Origin: CBDCIS01 sp965217565
GTDB lineage: Bacteria > Chloroflexota > Dehalococcoidia > Lucifugimonadales > CATOSD01
Direction: 5' to 3'
Assembly (NCBI GenBank): GCA_965217565.1
Contig: CBDCIS010000010.1
Span: forward strand, 124,001 to 188,000
DNA: 64,000 nt
How positions within the stretch are numbered: position 1 is the first letter of the stretch; every line of letters starts with the position of its first letter. The position numbers and the translations under genes are program-made. This document shows positions 34,464 through 44,339 of the stretch, piece after piece. The notes below the pieces were generated by a model, which was given only the letters and a program-made list of their open reading frames with translations, was not told the DNA's origin and ran no database searches.

Positions 34464-36140
34464 CTAGCGGTCTCTGTCTTCCAGGAGGCTCCTCGCGAGT
34501 TCTCTCGCGTCGTCCAGGCTGTCAACGAATCGGGTGGCTGGAACGCGCCCCAAGACGTTGAAAGAGTTGAGGGTGTTGGCAACGGGGCCGGAGAGATTCA
34601 TCACGATACACTCGGTGTCTTCTTCGGCGGCTGCGTCGATGAGTTTCTCGATTACCATGGCTGCGCTGTCGTCCATGTTGGTGGTGTCTGAGAAGTCGAA
34701 GATAACGATTTCATGTTCCTGGATGTCCGCGCTAACGCCCCAGACAAGTTCGTTCGCGGAAGCCGCGGAAAACCGGCCGCGCATGCTAACCATCCCAACG
34801 CGGGCCAGGAACGGGTCCGCGTCGGCCTGGTCATCTTCCCCGTCTTCTGATTCGCCGGGAAGGAATGTCCTGTCCAGCAGCGGCACAGACACTACGCTAT
34901 TGAGTTCCAGGTGTTTCGATTCTCGCGCTCGCACGAATCCGGCGGCGATGAGACCCAGGGCAACAGCCGTTACGAGGTCAACGAATATGGTGATGACGAG
35001 GGTGACCAGCATGACCAAGAGATACTCGCGCGGGATGTGGCGAAATCGGGTGAGGAAATGCCAGTCGATAATGTCCCAGCCCACTTTCATCAGGATGCCG
35101 GCGAGAACGGCGAGAGGAATAGGTTCGGCAATCTTTCCGATGCCAAGCACCAGCGCCAGCAGGATCGCCGAGCGCAACACGCCGGAGACCGGGCTGCGTC
35201 CTCCGGCCCTGATATTGACCAGGGTGCCCATAGTGGCCCCCGCGCCGGGAAGCGCGCCGACCAGGCCGGCAGCGACGTTGCCGATTCCCTGACCCACCAG
35301 TTCCCGGTTGGGCTTGTGGCGCGCGCGCGTAAGTGAGTCGGCCACCAGCGAGGTCAGCAGGCTGTCAATCGAGCCGAGTAGAGCCAGAATCAACGCCGGC
35401 TGTATGATGCGGGCCAGAAAGCCGGGGGATACCTCCGGCAATTGGAGCACGGGCAGACCTGTTGGCAGCGCCCCAATGGCCGGAGCGTTGCCGAACCAGA
35501 AAACCGCCATCAGGGTGCCGATGACCAGGGCGGCCAGGGGCGAGGGCAAGAATTTGCGGATTCGCTCGGGCCAAAAGACGCATACGGCCAGCGCGATCAA
35601 GCCAACGATAAGGGCGTCTATGTTCAGGGAGGCCAACGCGTCGGGCAAAGCGCGAATGGAGTTTAGCGGTCCGCCCGAGACGGGGAGCGCGCCGAGGAAG
35701 GGAAGAGCCTGGACCGCTATGATGATTGCGCCGATGCCTGACATGAACCCTGAGATCACGGAGTACGGCGTATAGGCGACGAAACTGCCTATTCGCAGCG
35801 TTCCCAGGGCAATTTGCAGCAGGCCAGCCAGCATAACAATGGTGAAGGCTTCGACCGGGCTGCTGGCGTGCCGCGTAACGATGACCGCCATGGCGACGGT
35901 CATCGGCCCGGTGGGGCCTGAAATCTGCGACGGAGTGCCGCCGAACACCGCCGCGAAGAACCCGACCGCGATGGCGCAGTAAATGCCGGCGATAGGTCCG
36001 TCGATAGGTCCCAGCCCAGAAGCCGCCCCAAAGGCCAGCGCCACCGGCAACGCCACCACCGCCGACGTAACACCGCCGAAGGCGTCTCCCGAGAGCTTTT
36101 GGAGGTTGTCGGATAAACTCAATTGAACAGAAGGTCCCAT
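34464..36140 (-). CDS. SulP-family anion transporter with C-terminal STAS domain
   Basis: The first 420 residues form a 12-14-span transporter with the SulP landmarks FGGVTSAVVALPVALAFG, GPTGPMTVAMAV and ALPGAGATMGT. The remainder is cytosolic and contains a STAS domain (EIVIFDFSDTTNMDDSAAMVIEKL), where the Ser-Ala region aligns with the regulatory loop of anti-sigma-factor antagonists. I chose ATG 36140 (MGPSVQLS) over 36215 because the extra 25 residues are polar and atypical; there is no strong ribosome-binding site at either. Sulfate or bicarbonate is the likely substrate class. Confidence 0.85.
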   Translation of the reverse strand: MGPSVQLSLSDNLQKLSGDAFGGVTSAVVALPVALAFGAASGLGPIDGPIAGIYCAIAVGFFAAVFGGTPSQISGPTGPMTVAMAVIVTRHASSPVEAFTIVMLAGLLQIALGTLRIGSFVAYTPYSVISGFMSGIGAIIIAVQALPFLGALPVSGGPLNSIRALPDALASLNIDALIVGLIALAVCVFWPERIRKFLPSPLAALVIGTLMAVFWFGNAPAIGALPTGLPVLQLPEVSPGFLARIIQPALILALLGSIDSLLTSLVADSLTRARHKPNRELVGQGIGNVAAGLVGALPGAGATMGTLVNIRAGGRSPVSGVLRSAILLALVLGIGKIAEPIPLAVLAGILMKVGWDIIDWHFLTRFRHIPREYLLVMLVTLVITIFVDLVTAVALGLIAAGFVRARESKHLELNSVVSVPLLDRTFLPGESEDGEDDQADADPFLARVGMVSMRGRFSAASANELVWGVSADIQEHEIVIFDFSDTTNMDDSAAMVIEKLIDAAAEEDTECIVMNLSGPVANTLNSFNVLGRVPATRFVDSLDDARELARSLLEDRDR

Positions 36141-36419
36141 CCCCGAACGGATACCAGCCGTATTGGCTGATGTCTTTCCACTGGGCCGCATCCAAAGACT
36201 GGCACGGCCGGCCACTGCCGATTAGGCGGCTCCGCATCCGCCCACGATACTCCGGACAGTGTGCGCCGTCCGCACGTGGAGAATAGGGGTTGTGTTGAAT
36301 AAAGTCAATTTCGACGCGCGCGCCGGCAACATCCGTGAATCGAAAGTTGCGGCGGCGGCATCGTGTCCGCTTGTGGGCCGTTGCCGCCGGATGCTAAAAT
36401 GGATGATGTAGCTAAGCAC

Positions 36420-36494
36420 TCCGCAGTAGCTCAGTGGTAGAGCGGTCGGCTGTTAACCGATTGGTCGTAGGTTCGAATCCTACCTGCGGAGCCA
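36420..36494 (+). tRNA. tRNA-Asn (GTT)
   Basis: A complete cloverleaf: acceptor TCCGCAG with CTGCGGA, D-loop AGTGGTA, anticodon stem GTCGG with CCGAT, loop CTGTTAA with anticodon GTT at 36452-36454, T-arm GTAGG TTCGAAT CCTAC, discriminator G and encoded CCA (36492-36494). Confidence 0.97.
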
Positions 36495-36523
36495 GGGTTG
36501 CCAGTATTAGGAACTTCATCATT

Positions 36524-36703
36524 GCCGGTTAGCGCCTTCCCCGGTCTGTGGGGCACTGTGTACTCAATTCCTACCTCGTGCTCATTGAATTCGACCCTTC
36601 TTACGAACGATCTGAGAAAGGCCTTCGACTCCATGAACGACGCCCTCTGTAACAGATTCCTGAGGTCGCTGGCATACTGCTGAGTAGCCTTCAGGCTGAG
36701 TCG
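36524..36703 (-). pseudogene. C-terminal remnant of a large serine recombinase
   Basis: In the minus frame the sequence reads SLKATQQYASDLRNLLQ, then SKAFLRSFVRRVEF and EVGIEYTVP. That is the pattern at the end of large serine recombinases (coiled region, 'KAFIRSFV' block, then a beta strand and TxP). The N-terminal catalytic domain is absent; the fragment runs into an IS21 relic on one side and ends about 30 bases from tRNA-Asn on the other. It is the debris of an integrated element. Confidence 0.6.
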
Positions 36704-37026
36704 TTGGCCGGGTGGGAGTTGCCGGAGGAGTTCGGGGTGTTGCGTCGTCTGTTGGAGTCCCGGATGGGCAGGCGCGGCAAGAGAGAGTTCGTGCAGGTGC
36801 TACGGTTGATGGAGAACTTCCGCAGGGAGGAGGTGCACGAGGCCGTGCGCGATGCCCTGAGGTTCCGCGCAGTAAGCTTCGACACCGTCAAGCACCTGGT
36901 GATGTGCAGAGTAGAGATCGGCCGCAGAGACTGGACCTTGAACTGTACGCCTACCTACCCAGGGTGAGAGTGACGAAGACATCCGCCAGCGACTACATGG
37001 CACTCATGTCGGGGAGCGGACGGTGA
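36704..37026 (+). pseudogene. istA: IS21-family istA, C-terminal remnant (frameshifted)
   Basis: The first frame has GRRGKREFVQVLRLMENF, then AVRDALRFRAVSFDTVKHLVMCRVE, the typical end of IstA. After about 36915 the reading continues in another frame (LDLELYAYLPRVRVTKTSASDYMALM) to TGA 37026. The N-terminal HTH and DDE parts are missing. Confidence 0.8.
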
Positions 37027-37039
37027 GCGGAGGTCGACG

Positions 37040-37166
37040 GTGCTGTTGGAGCACCACCTGAAGGAGCTGAAGCTGCCGACCTTCCTGAGCGAGTACGGCA
37101 AGGTGGCAAGCCAGTGTGCCGCCGAGGACGTCGACCATCGAGCACACCTGCTGGGCTCCGGCGTGA
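37040..37166 (+). pseudogene. istB: IS21-family istB, N-terminal stump
   Basis: Starting at GTG 37040, 14 bases after the istA remnant, the translation (LLEHHLKELKLPTFLSEYGK, CAAEDVDHRAHLL) matches the IstB N-terminus. Similarity stops at about 37166 before the AAA+ domain. The sequence then joins the 3' end of the MaoC-like relic on the opposite strand. Confidence 0.75.
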
Positions 37167-37182
37167 TGAGCTTCACCGTAGC

Positions 37183-37609
37183 CTACGACCAATCTGGATG
37201 CGTGATGTCGGCGTCGCGAGTCCCGTCCTCCTCGGCGCACCAGGGGGTGCCGCCCTCGATGCCACCGAGACCAGCACGGCCCGCGCACGTCAGACTCCCT
37301 TCCGAGGTCTCCAGACGCACGTCTAGGACATCCGGGGAGCCTTCCACGGCCTCACCGATCTCGCGAACCTCGTCATCGACGTGCGTGGGAGCAATCAACT
37401 TGAGGCTCAGCCAGCCACCCTCCATGAAGCGAGTCCCGAAGCGCGCCACGATGGCCGGCATAACCGCCTCTGCCACCGCTTCGCCAGGCACCAACGCTCT
37501 ACGGTAGCCGAGCCACGTTGTCATCGTGGGGGCCTCCGGGCCCGTCCGGGTGCAGGTTGAGTAGCACTCGCCTGCGTCCCTCGTACCGATGCTGGTGCTC
37601 CGTCATCAT
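37183..37609 (-). pseudogene. MaoC/hotdog-fold dehydratase-like gene with frameshift
   Basis: The start MMTEHQHRYEGRRR at 37609 leads to HDDNVARLP and a stop; a shift by one base there gives LGYRRALVPGEAVAEAVMPA and then FMEGGWLSLKLIAPTHVDD and TCAGRAGL. This is the outline of MaoC-like hotdog proteins ('LGFRGxLVPG' motif, then strand blocks). A single-base indel therefore breaks the gene. The product would have been an acyl-CoA or acyl-type dehydratase, in keeping with the neighbouring CoA-transferases. Confidence 0.6.
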
Positions 37610-37673
37610 TCCTGCCTCTCTGCTCTAGACGGTAATCCCATCACAGACCCAAACCAACCTCTCCAGAACATTC

Positions 37674-38668
37674 TTAGATTACTTCCTCGTTGCTCAAATC
37701 AGTAATGTCGTCCCAAGTATGTCCTAACTCCAAAAGCACCTCCTCCGTGTGCTGCCCGCACTGCGGAGCAGCATTTGCCACAGTCCCTGGAGTTTCGCTT
37801 AAGCGGAAAGGGTGGCCCTCAGATTGGATCTTGCCAAATACCGAGTGGTCAATCTCAACGATATACTCGTTCGCCTGAGCATGAACATCAGTCAACACCT
37901 CTCTTGACGTTTGACAGGGCGCAAAGTTGAAATCATTTTCTTTACAGATCTTCGACCACTCATCAAGTGTCTTGGTGGCAAACACCTTTTCAAGGATAGA
38001 GATCAACTCCACATTGTTCTCTTCCCGCTTATACACATCCACGAATCTGGGATCTTTTTTCCAGCTCCGCAATACCCGCGGCTTTGCAGAAGGATGGCCA
38101 GTATGCTTCTGAATCCTGAAGGCCCAGTAACATCCACTTTCCATCCTTACACCTGTAAATGTTGTAGATAGGGCTTCCTGTCCCTTTGCCGAGCTCTCTC
38201 CCCGGCTGTCGCTCCTTGCGAGCCCCCCCCGAGGGAGGCCCGCATGTAACTTCCCTGATACAAGTGGATTAGAGCACCCAGCATCGAGACATTTACTTCC
38301 TGACCTATCCCGTGCCTCTCACGGGCAAGCAGGGCTGCGAGAATAGCTTGCATTGTCGCTATCCCCGTTATCTGGTCAGCTATAGACCCAGGCACTACAT
38401 CAGGTCTGCCGTTCCGATCTCTATTGTACCAAGCCAGGCCACTTCTGGACTGGGCTACCCCATCCCAGGCGTCGGCATCTCTATCCGGCCCCTCAAGGCC
38501 GAAGGCGGAGGACGAAGCGTATATGAGCTTCGGATTGAGCTCAGACAGAGTGGCATAGTCCAGGCCCAGTTTGCTGACAGCCTTGGGGCGCAGGTTTGTC
38601 AAGAATACGTCGGCAGTCTCCACCAGCTCATATAGAATCTTCTTGCCCTTTGGCTTCTGGAGGCCCAG
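37674..38668 (-). pseudogene. CaiB/BaiF CoA-transferase, truncated and frameshifted
   Basis: The N-terminal ~80 residues are missing. Reading begins inside the family block (VALGLQKPKGKKILYELV, ADVFLTNLRP) directly at the stop codon of the neighbouring CoA-transferase. It continues (GSIADQITGIATMQAILAALL) to about 38230, shifts frame (GTGSPIYNIYRCKDGKWMLLG) and shifts again near 38080 at an A6 run (EKDPRFVDVYKR) before finishing at 37674. It is a dead copy, or one with uncorrected sequencing errors; two independent frameshifts plus the missing start favour decay. Confidence 0.8.
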
Positions 38669-38670
38669 AG

Positions 38671-39846
38671 CTACTTGATCTCTTCACCACTGTAGCCCAA
38701 GCTGACAAGCACATCCGACGTGTTCTCATCTTGCATCGGTGAGAAGCTTCGCGGCCTCAGCGATTCCCCAGCGTACTTGAACGGAACACCTACCTGCCAC
38801 ACCTTCCCCCTCGACGGGTGTTTCAGCTCGACCACCATCTCCCGCGCCTGTACCTGTGGGTCGGAAGGTACCTCGTCCAGCGAGTACACCCGCCCGACAC
38901 ACGTATCCTCTTCAGCCAGGATATCGAACCACTGGTCCCTGGTCTTGGTCTTGAATGCCTCCGTAAGGGCCGCCTGCACCCTCTCGTCCTCCTGCCCCAT
39001 GGACATGAAGGGGCCCAGCTCCTCCAATCCCATCACCTGGCACAGCTTCTGATAGAACCAGGGCTCCAAGCTGGCGATACTGATGAACTTTTCGTCCTTT
39101 GTTCGATAGACATTGTATCGCGGGTCGCCTCCTGCCAGTTTGCCCTTGCCGAGTTGGATCTTCGAACCGTTCTGCAAGGCGTCGCTGAACATCTCGGCCA
39201 TCAGGTATATCACTCCGTCGGTCATTGCCACGTCCACGTATTTGCCCTGCCCCGTGGCGTGTCGATACACGAGTGCCCCCAGCACGGCTACGGCGGCGGT
39301 GAGTCCGCCTCCGGCAAAGTCGGCCAGCAGAGACCAGGGTATGGCATGCTGTCCGTCCGAAGTCCCGATAACCCCCTGTGCCCCGGCGGTCGGTGTTTAG
39401 TTCAGGTCGTGCCCTACCATGTCTCTGTAAGGCCCCGTCTGACCGTAGCCTGTCACTGAACAGTAGATGACCCGTGGGTTGATCTCCCTAATGGTGTCGT
39501 AGTCCACCCCCAGCCGTTTTACCACCCCTGGCCGGAACTCCTCTATCAGTACGTCCGTATCTTTGGCCAGCTTATAGAAGACCTCCTGAGCCTTGTCATC
39601 CTTCAGGTTGAGCGCGATGCTCTTCTTATTGCGGCCCATGGCATCGTAAGCCGCATCCTGCTCAGTACGATGCAGCCACCCCGCGCCTTCCAACGCCCCC
39701 GGCACGGCCGCCCTCCGACCCGTTAGTCCTACCTCCTCCACCCTCAATATGTCAGCACCCAGGTCACCGAGGACAATGGTGCAGAACGGTCCGGGGGCCA
39801 TCCGTGTCAAATCGAGGACTCTTACGCCTTCAAGAGGTAATGTCAT
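38671..39846 (-). pseudogene. CaiB/BaiF CoA-transferase interrupted by one in-frame stop
   Basis: The sequence is full length for the family (about 391 codons): GVRVLDLTRMAPGPFCTIVLG, VLIEEFRPGVVKRLG, then GYGQTGPYRDMVGHDLN and TAA at 39397-39399, after which the frame continues without shift (GVIGTSDGQHAIP, LADFAGGGLTAAVAVLGALV) to the normal end. The interrupted position is usually Tyr in GHDLNY, so a single base change (TAC/TAT to TAA) explains it. If read through, it would transfer CoA between acyl groups, e.g. succinyl- or formyl-CoA donors. Confidence 0.82.
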
Positions 39847-40065
39847 CCCAGACCTCCGCTCTTGCTAGATAACGCCGGCAACTCTCAGACTACCCCAGCT
39901 CTTGAATAGTCGCGGTTCCTTCAGATACGTTACCTCGTTGTGCTAACCAATGGCTAGAGCAGGACGTCTGGTCTGGCGAGGCGATCGGATGAATTTGACA
40001 AAGGCACTTGGGAAAGATATTATACCATTTGATGATAACAAGACCTGGAAGTATCTAGCGATGTC

Positions 40066-41193
40066 CTAATAGTTCATCCATGCTCTAGCCGACATACAGT
40101 GTTGGAGGGTATCAGATGATCGGACGACCGCTTCGAATAGATTGGCATGGGGAGGATACACCGGAGGCGCTGAAGGCGGCCTACCGGGCAGAACGTGACA
40201 CTAGCCTTCGTACTCGACTCCATGGACTGTGGCTGGTGCGGTCGGGATGGCAGTTCGGTGAGGCGGCAAGAGCGGTGGGAGTCCACTACCGGACGGTACA
40301 GACGTGGGTGGGCTGGTATAGAGAGGGAGGTGTGGAAGGAGTGTTGTCCCACAAGATGGGAGGCATGGGCAAACCGCGCTTTCTGAGCACAGATGAAGAG
40401 CAGGAGTTGACCGAGGAGGTGTCGACGGGACGGTTCAGAACGGCGGGAGAGATCAGGGACTGGATAGAGTCCGAGTATGGGGTGAGCTACAAGTCGGGCA
40501 GCGTCTATGGTCTGCTTGAGAGGTTGGGATGCAGCCCGAAGGTCCCGAGGGGCCGTCATGAGAAGGCAGACGTAGCTGCGCAGGAGTCGTGGAAAAAGGG
40601 GGGCTTGGTTGTTGCCTTGCCGAAGCGGGCGTGAGTTCTGAGACGGCCTTTGGCTTTGCCGATGAGATGCGAGTGGGCCTGCGGGGGATGGTGCGTAGGG
40701 TGTGGGGTCGTCGTGGAGTGAAGGTGCATCAGCGAGTGCAGATGGTCTACAAGTGGATGTACCTGTTCCTGGTGGTAGACGTTCGGAGGGGCAAGCTGTT
40801 GTGGGGTTGGATCGATTCGATGAAGTCTGCGGCTATAGCGGTGGCAGTCGATGGCCTGAAGCATCACTCGGACATCGAGGCCCTGGTGTGGGATGGAGCG
40901 CGTGGTCACCGGGGTGAGATAGTACGGACTGTTGGAGTGGCAACGATCGTGCAGCCTGCATATAGTCCTGAGCTGAATCCCGCTGAGCGGGTCTTCCAAG
41001 AGGTCCGCAGGTGGGTGGAGGGCAGGATATACGGGAGCATAGAGGAGAAGATGAAGGCGGTTGACGCCTACCTGAGTGAGCTTGAATCTGATCCGGGTCG
41101 GGTGCGGTCGCTCACGGCGTGGAGTTGGATCGAACACACAACGCGAAGTCTTCCGGCACACTATGCGGCCTCGTCAACATGAAATGGTATTAG
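40066..41193 (+). mobile_element. IS630-family insertion sequence
   Basis: About 1.13 kb carrying a two-frame IS630/Tc1-mariner transposase. The ends are approximate: CTAATA on the left (40066) and TATTAG on the right (41188-41193) are inverted, followed by imperfectly matching sequence. IS630 elements target TA; the exact duplication is not resolved. Confidence 0.8.
40116..41182 (+). CDS. IS630-family transposase in two frames
   Basis: The first frame (40116-40634) has the paired helix-turn-helix (RTRLHGLWLVRSGWQFGEAA, VHYRTVQTWVGWYREGG, then GVSYKSGSVYGLLERLG). The DDE domain follows in the -1 frame after an A5G6 run (40593-40603): GFADEMRVGLRG (first Asp), ALVWDGARGHRG (second Asp), and YSPELNPAERVFQEVRRWV (Glu). 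A -1 slip at the A/G run would give a full transposase, as is known for IS630 members. Confidence 0.85.
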
Positions 41194-41409
41194 ATCGCCT
41201 TCGCCCGTCTGCTCCACCTCCATGAAGCTTTCCCTGACCTGTATCTGATGGTTCCGGGGCACTTCTCGCGGGGCCAGGACTGGAGCGAACAGAAACCTAT
41301 CGGCGAGAGCCATGCCAGCATCACTCACAGATGCCATCAACCCTACAGAACCATCGGTGGCGTCGTGAACCGGTGTTCGCTGGACGGCGGAGGATACTCG
41401 CTACCCCGG

Positions 41410-41745
41410 TGCTGGATGGAGCCCGGCGATAGGCTCCAACACTCGCCTGAGTATCTCTCGGGACATTGCCACCTCGGCAAGCTGAAACACCGTCCTCCTA
41501 GCATACCGCACCAGACGTCCACCTATCTTGATTAGCTTGGTCTGGAGGCTCCGCAGTGACCAGTGGTTCACTGACTCTGGAAGGTCAGCCTTCTCATGAA
41601 GTTTCCTAGATTGTAGCCCAGGATGAACAGCTGCGGCCGCACCTGGTTGGGCACAAACCGGTGGCAGGAGAGCCGTGTCCAGTGCAGGCCATACTTCCCC
41701 TCCTTGATCCCCTGCTCGGCTGTACCCCGGCCGTTGTAGAATTAG
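41410..41745 (-). pseudogene. IS1380-family transposase, C-terminal remnant
   Basis: Reading on the minus strand gives NGRGTAEQGIKEGKYGLHWT, FVPNQVRPQLFILGYNLGNFMRR, then after a frameshift near 41600 LPESVNHWSLRSLQTKLIKIG and VFQLAEVAMSREILRRVLE. This is the characteristic tail of IS1380 transposases. The N-terminal catalytic half and the ends are missing. Confidence 0.75.
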
Positions 41746-41816
41746 AGAGTTCAAGATAGCATTGGCGCACCTGGGGCGTCGCTCACAGATTCGATGTCCA
41801 AAAGGAGGAGGAGACA

Positions 41817-42704
41817 ATGGCTGATCCCATGCTGATAGATGCGCATATGCACATCGTGGAGTCCAAGAAAAAGGGTCGGGTCAGGAAACAGACCTACGAG
41901 ATTTGGGAATACGGTGAGAAATCCGATGTGAAGTTCAGCAAGTACGACGGGGTCGTGGAGGACGCGCTGGATGCCATGGACAAGGCGGGCTTCTCCAAGG
42001 CGGTGGTGGTGAACCTGTTCGGCTCGGGCTCGCCGAGCTATGAGAGGGGACCGGGACTCGCCGAAGAGCTGAAGGCTTTCAACAGATGGGGCTGCGACAC
42101 CGCCGCTCCCCACGACAGCCTCATCGCCTACATCAACGCCGATCCCCATATCCTCTCGGGCGAGGAGATGTCGGCGCACATTCGCGACATGGTGGAGAAC
42201 CACGGCGCTCGAGGGGTAAAGCTGCATCCGGTGTTGCAGCGTTTCGAGATGGGCGACCCGAGGATGACTCCGACGTACCTGACATGCCAGGAGCTTGGGA
42301 TACCTGTTTTGTCCCACTCAGGGCCGGAGAGGGAAGGGAAACCATTCGGGACACCAAGGGCATATGCATCGGTGTTGGAGAACTTCCCTGACCTCACCAT
42401 GGTAATGGCCCACCTGGGCGGAGGAGCTTGGACGGAGGCACTGGAGATCGCGCAGGCGTACCCCCACGCCTACTTCGACTGCTGCGAGATCATGGAGTGG
42501 CTGGGAGGCCCCAATGCTCCGACCTACGAGCAGCTAGGCAAGCTGATCAAAGACATCGGGCCAGAGCGGGTGGTGATGGGTTCCGACTTCCCCTGGTACG
42601 ACCTGGACCGGAGCGTCGAGATCGTGATGGGACTACCAGGACTTGCCCGGGAGGAAAGGGAGGGGATGCTGGGCGCCAACGCCATCAGGATCATGGGGCT
42701 GTAA
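41817..42704 (+). CDS. Amidohydrolase family protein (ACMSD-like)
   Basis: The 295-residue protein starts with the metal-binding IDAHMHIVE (HxH) and contains VKLHPVLQRFEMGDPR (metal His), VLSHSGPERE, VMAHLGGGAW and GSDFPWYDLD (catalytic Asp). It belongs to the amidohydrolase-2 family like the protein at 7162-8001. A very strong AAGGAGGAGG ribosome-binding site precedes ATG 41817. It is intact even though both sides are transposon debris, and an SDR gene follows 109 bases on. Confidence 0.87.
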   Translation: MADPMLIDAHMHIVESKKKGRVRKQTYEIWEYGEKSDVKFSKYDGVVEDALDAMDKAGFSKAVVVNLFGSGSPSYERGPGLAEELKAFNRWGCDTAAPHDSLIAYINADPHILSGEEMSAHIRDMVENHGARGVKLHPVLQRFEMGDPRMTPTYLTCQELGIPVLSHSGPEREGKPFGTPRAYASVLENFPDLTMVMAHLGGGAWTEALEIAQAYPHAYFDCCEIMEWLGGPNAPTYEQLGKLIKDIGPERVVMGSDFPWYDLDRSVEIVMGLPGLAREEREGMLGANAIRIMGL

Positions 42705-42813
42705 CATCTCTAGATCAGGAGCTAGAAGTATGGTTGGGTACAAGATAACATCGACGGATGCCCATTAAAGTCAAATCCTGATTACGAGTGCTGAGCACAA
42801 CCAGGAGAAAACC

Positions 42814-43572
42814 ATGCCTGGAAAACTGGACGGTAAAGTAAGCATCATCACCGGAGGCAGCTCCGGCATAGGCCGGGGCACAGCCCTCCTGTTCGCCGAG
42901 GAAGGTTCGAAGATCGTCGTCGCCGATATCAACGTCCGGGGCGGCGAAGAGACCGTCGCGCTCATAGGCAAGTCCGGTGGAGACGCCCTATTCATCCATA
43001 CCGATGTCTCCCGGTCCTCTCAGATTCAGGACATGGTCCAGGGCACGATAGACCACTACGGCAGGCTGGACCTGCTCATCAACGTCGCCGGCAGGCAGGT
43101 GGAGACCCCTCCCCTGGTTGACGTTACCGAGGAAGAGTGGGACCTGGTCATGGACATCAACGTCAAGGGTATCTTCCTAACTTGCAAGTACGCCATCCCT
43201 CACATGCTCCAACGAGGGGGCGGAGCCATAGTGAACGTGGCCTCATCGGTGGTGCTGCGAGGCTCCTCCTTTTCTTTACCCTATTCTGTCAGCAAAGCCG
43301 GCGTGGTCCAACTCACCAAGACCGTCAGCAGCCAGTACGCTGCCTGCGGAATCCGTTCCAACTGCGTAGTCCCAGGCCTCATCGATACCCCTGGCTCTCA
43401 GGCAGTAGAGGGTGCAGCCGGCATATTCGATGAGGCCGTATCCGGGATCCCTGTCGGCCGGGCCGGCCAACCCGACGATGTCGCCAAACTCATGCTCTAT
43501 CTCGCCTCCGATGATGCCGCTTTCGTAAGTGGGTCTGCATACATTATAGATGGTGGAAGAGACGTTCGATAA
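42814..43572 (+). CDS. SDR family oxidoreductase (FabG-like)
   Basis: A 252-residue classical SDR: VSIITGGSSGIGRG binds the nucleotide; VVADINVRGGEE (acidic residue after beta-2) favours NAD(H); INVAGRQ corresponds to NNAG; Ser in NVASSVVLRG and YSVSKAGVVQLTK complete the active site. It may work with the amidohydrolase immediately upstream in a degradation pathway (inference). Confidence 0.88.
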   Translation: MPGKLDGKVSIITGGSSGIGRGTALLFAEEGSKIVVADINVRGGEETVALIGKSGGDALFIHTDVSRSSQIQDMVQGTIDHYGRLDLLINVAGRQVETPPLVDVTEEEWDLVMDINVKGIFLTCKYAIPHMLQRGGGAIVNVASSVVLRGSSFSLPYSVSKAGVVQLTKTVSSQYAACGIRSNCVVPGLIDTPGSQAVEGAAGIFDEAVSGIPVGRAGQPDDVAKLMLYLASDDAAFVSGSAYIIDGGRDVR

Positions 43573-43754
43573 ACTAAAGATTTAGCGAGATCGAAATCGT
43601 TTGTCCGGCTGAAACATACGTCAATAGGGCCGATGGCACTGGTCTGTAGACCGTAAGCGATAATGGGATACATCTGAGGTGTATAAAACCCGAGAGTTTG
43701 GAAGCGGTGTGAGCTCCTAGACTGACGGTAGAGTACCCAAGGAAAGGAGCAGAT

Positions 43755-44064
43755 GTGTCCCAACCAGATACTGACAAAGCACTGACCGCACAAGAGCGTT
43801 GCCAGGAGACCGAGTCCTTCGTCCGCAAGGTGAAGGCTGCTACTCGACGCAAGTACACCCACGAAGAGAAGGTTCGTATCGTGGTTGGAGGGGTTCCGCC
43901 GTGATGTCGCCGTCAACGACCTGTGCCGGCGGGAGGGGATCAAGCCTCACTCCTACTACTCATGGACCAAGGAGTTCATGGAGGCGGGGAGGGATAGGCT
44001 CGCCAAGACACTCCTTGCCTTCCTCAACCCTACCCGCATCATAGTGATTGAGCCGAGGGCTTAG
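43755..44064 (+). pseudogene. Transposase OrfA-like remnant (IS3-type HTH)
   Basis: From GTG 43755 (with AAGGAG upstream) the frame reads RRKYTHEEKVRIVV and stops; the adjacent frame continues LEGFRRDVAVNDLCRREGIKP and YYSWTKEFMEAGRDRLA. This is the N-terminal helix-turn-helix domain of IS3/IS2-type transposases, broken by one frameshift and lacking the integrase part. Confidence 0.65.
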
Positions 44065-44339
44065 GTAGGCTTACGGGCCGCCCAGCCACATCTCGAAGAT
44101 GGTACTGCCTACCGTCAACTCTGGCCCGCCAAACTGGACAAAATCAAGAACCTCCGCGCTTAGGTTCAGGCCGACTCTTTGTACTCTAACCGCGCGGTGG
44201 TGTTGCCGCCGCTTGCGCCGTCCTGTCATAATAGTCCAGTCGCAGACCCTGGAAGGTTCACTGGGCCACCGCCAACGCAAGGGTGGTACTGTCTGCCGTC
44301 AAGTTGGTGGCGCCGCGCAATCAAATATGGGAGGACGCA

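Noticed and set aside
36431..36523. Minus-strand ORF part reading RIRTYDQSVNSRPLYH over tRNA-Asn
   Set aside because: It is the translation of the tRNA antisense strand, a familiar false ORF. Only the upstream recombinase-like part was kept.
39397..39399. Recoding of the TAA codon in the CoA-transferase
   Set aside because: TAA is not a selenocysteine or pyrrolysine codon and no signal structure is evident; a point mutation is simpler.
41194..41409. Possible minus-strand coding fragment between the IS630 element and the IS1380 relic
   Set aside because: A readable stretch exists, but I could not match it to a family, so it is not listed.
44071..44280. Minus-strand 69-residue ORF before the permease
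   Set aside because: No recognisable domain or ribosome-binding site; it lies in decayed sequence after a transposase relic.
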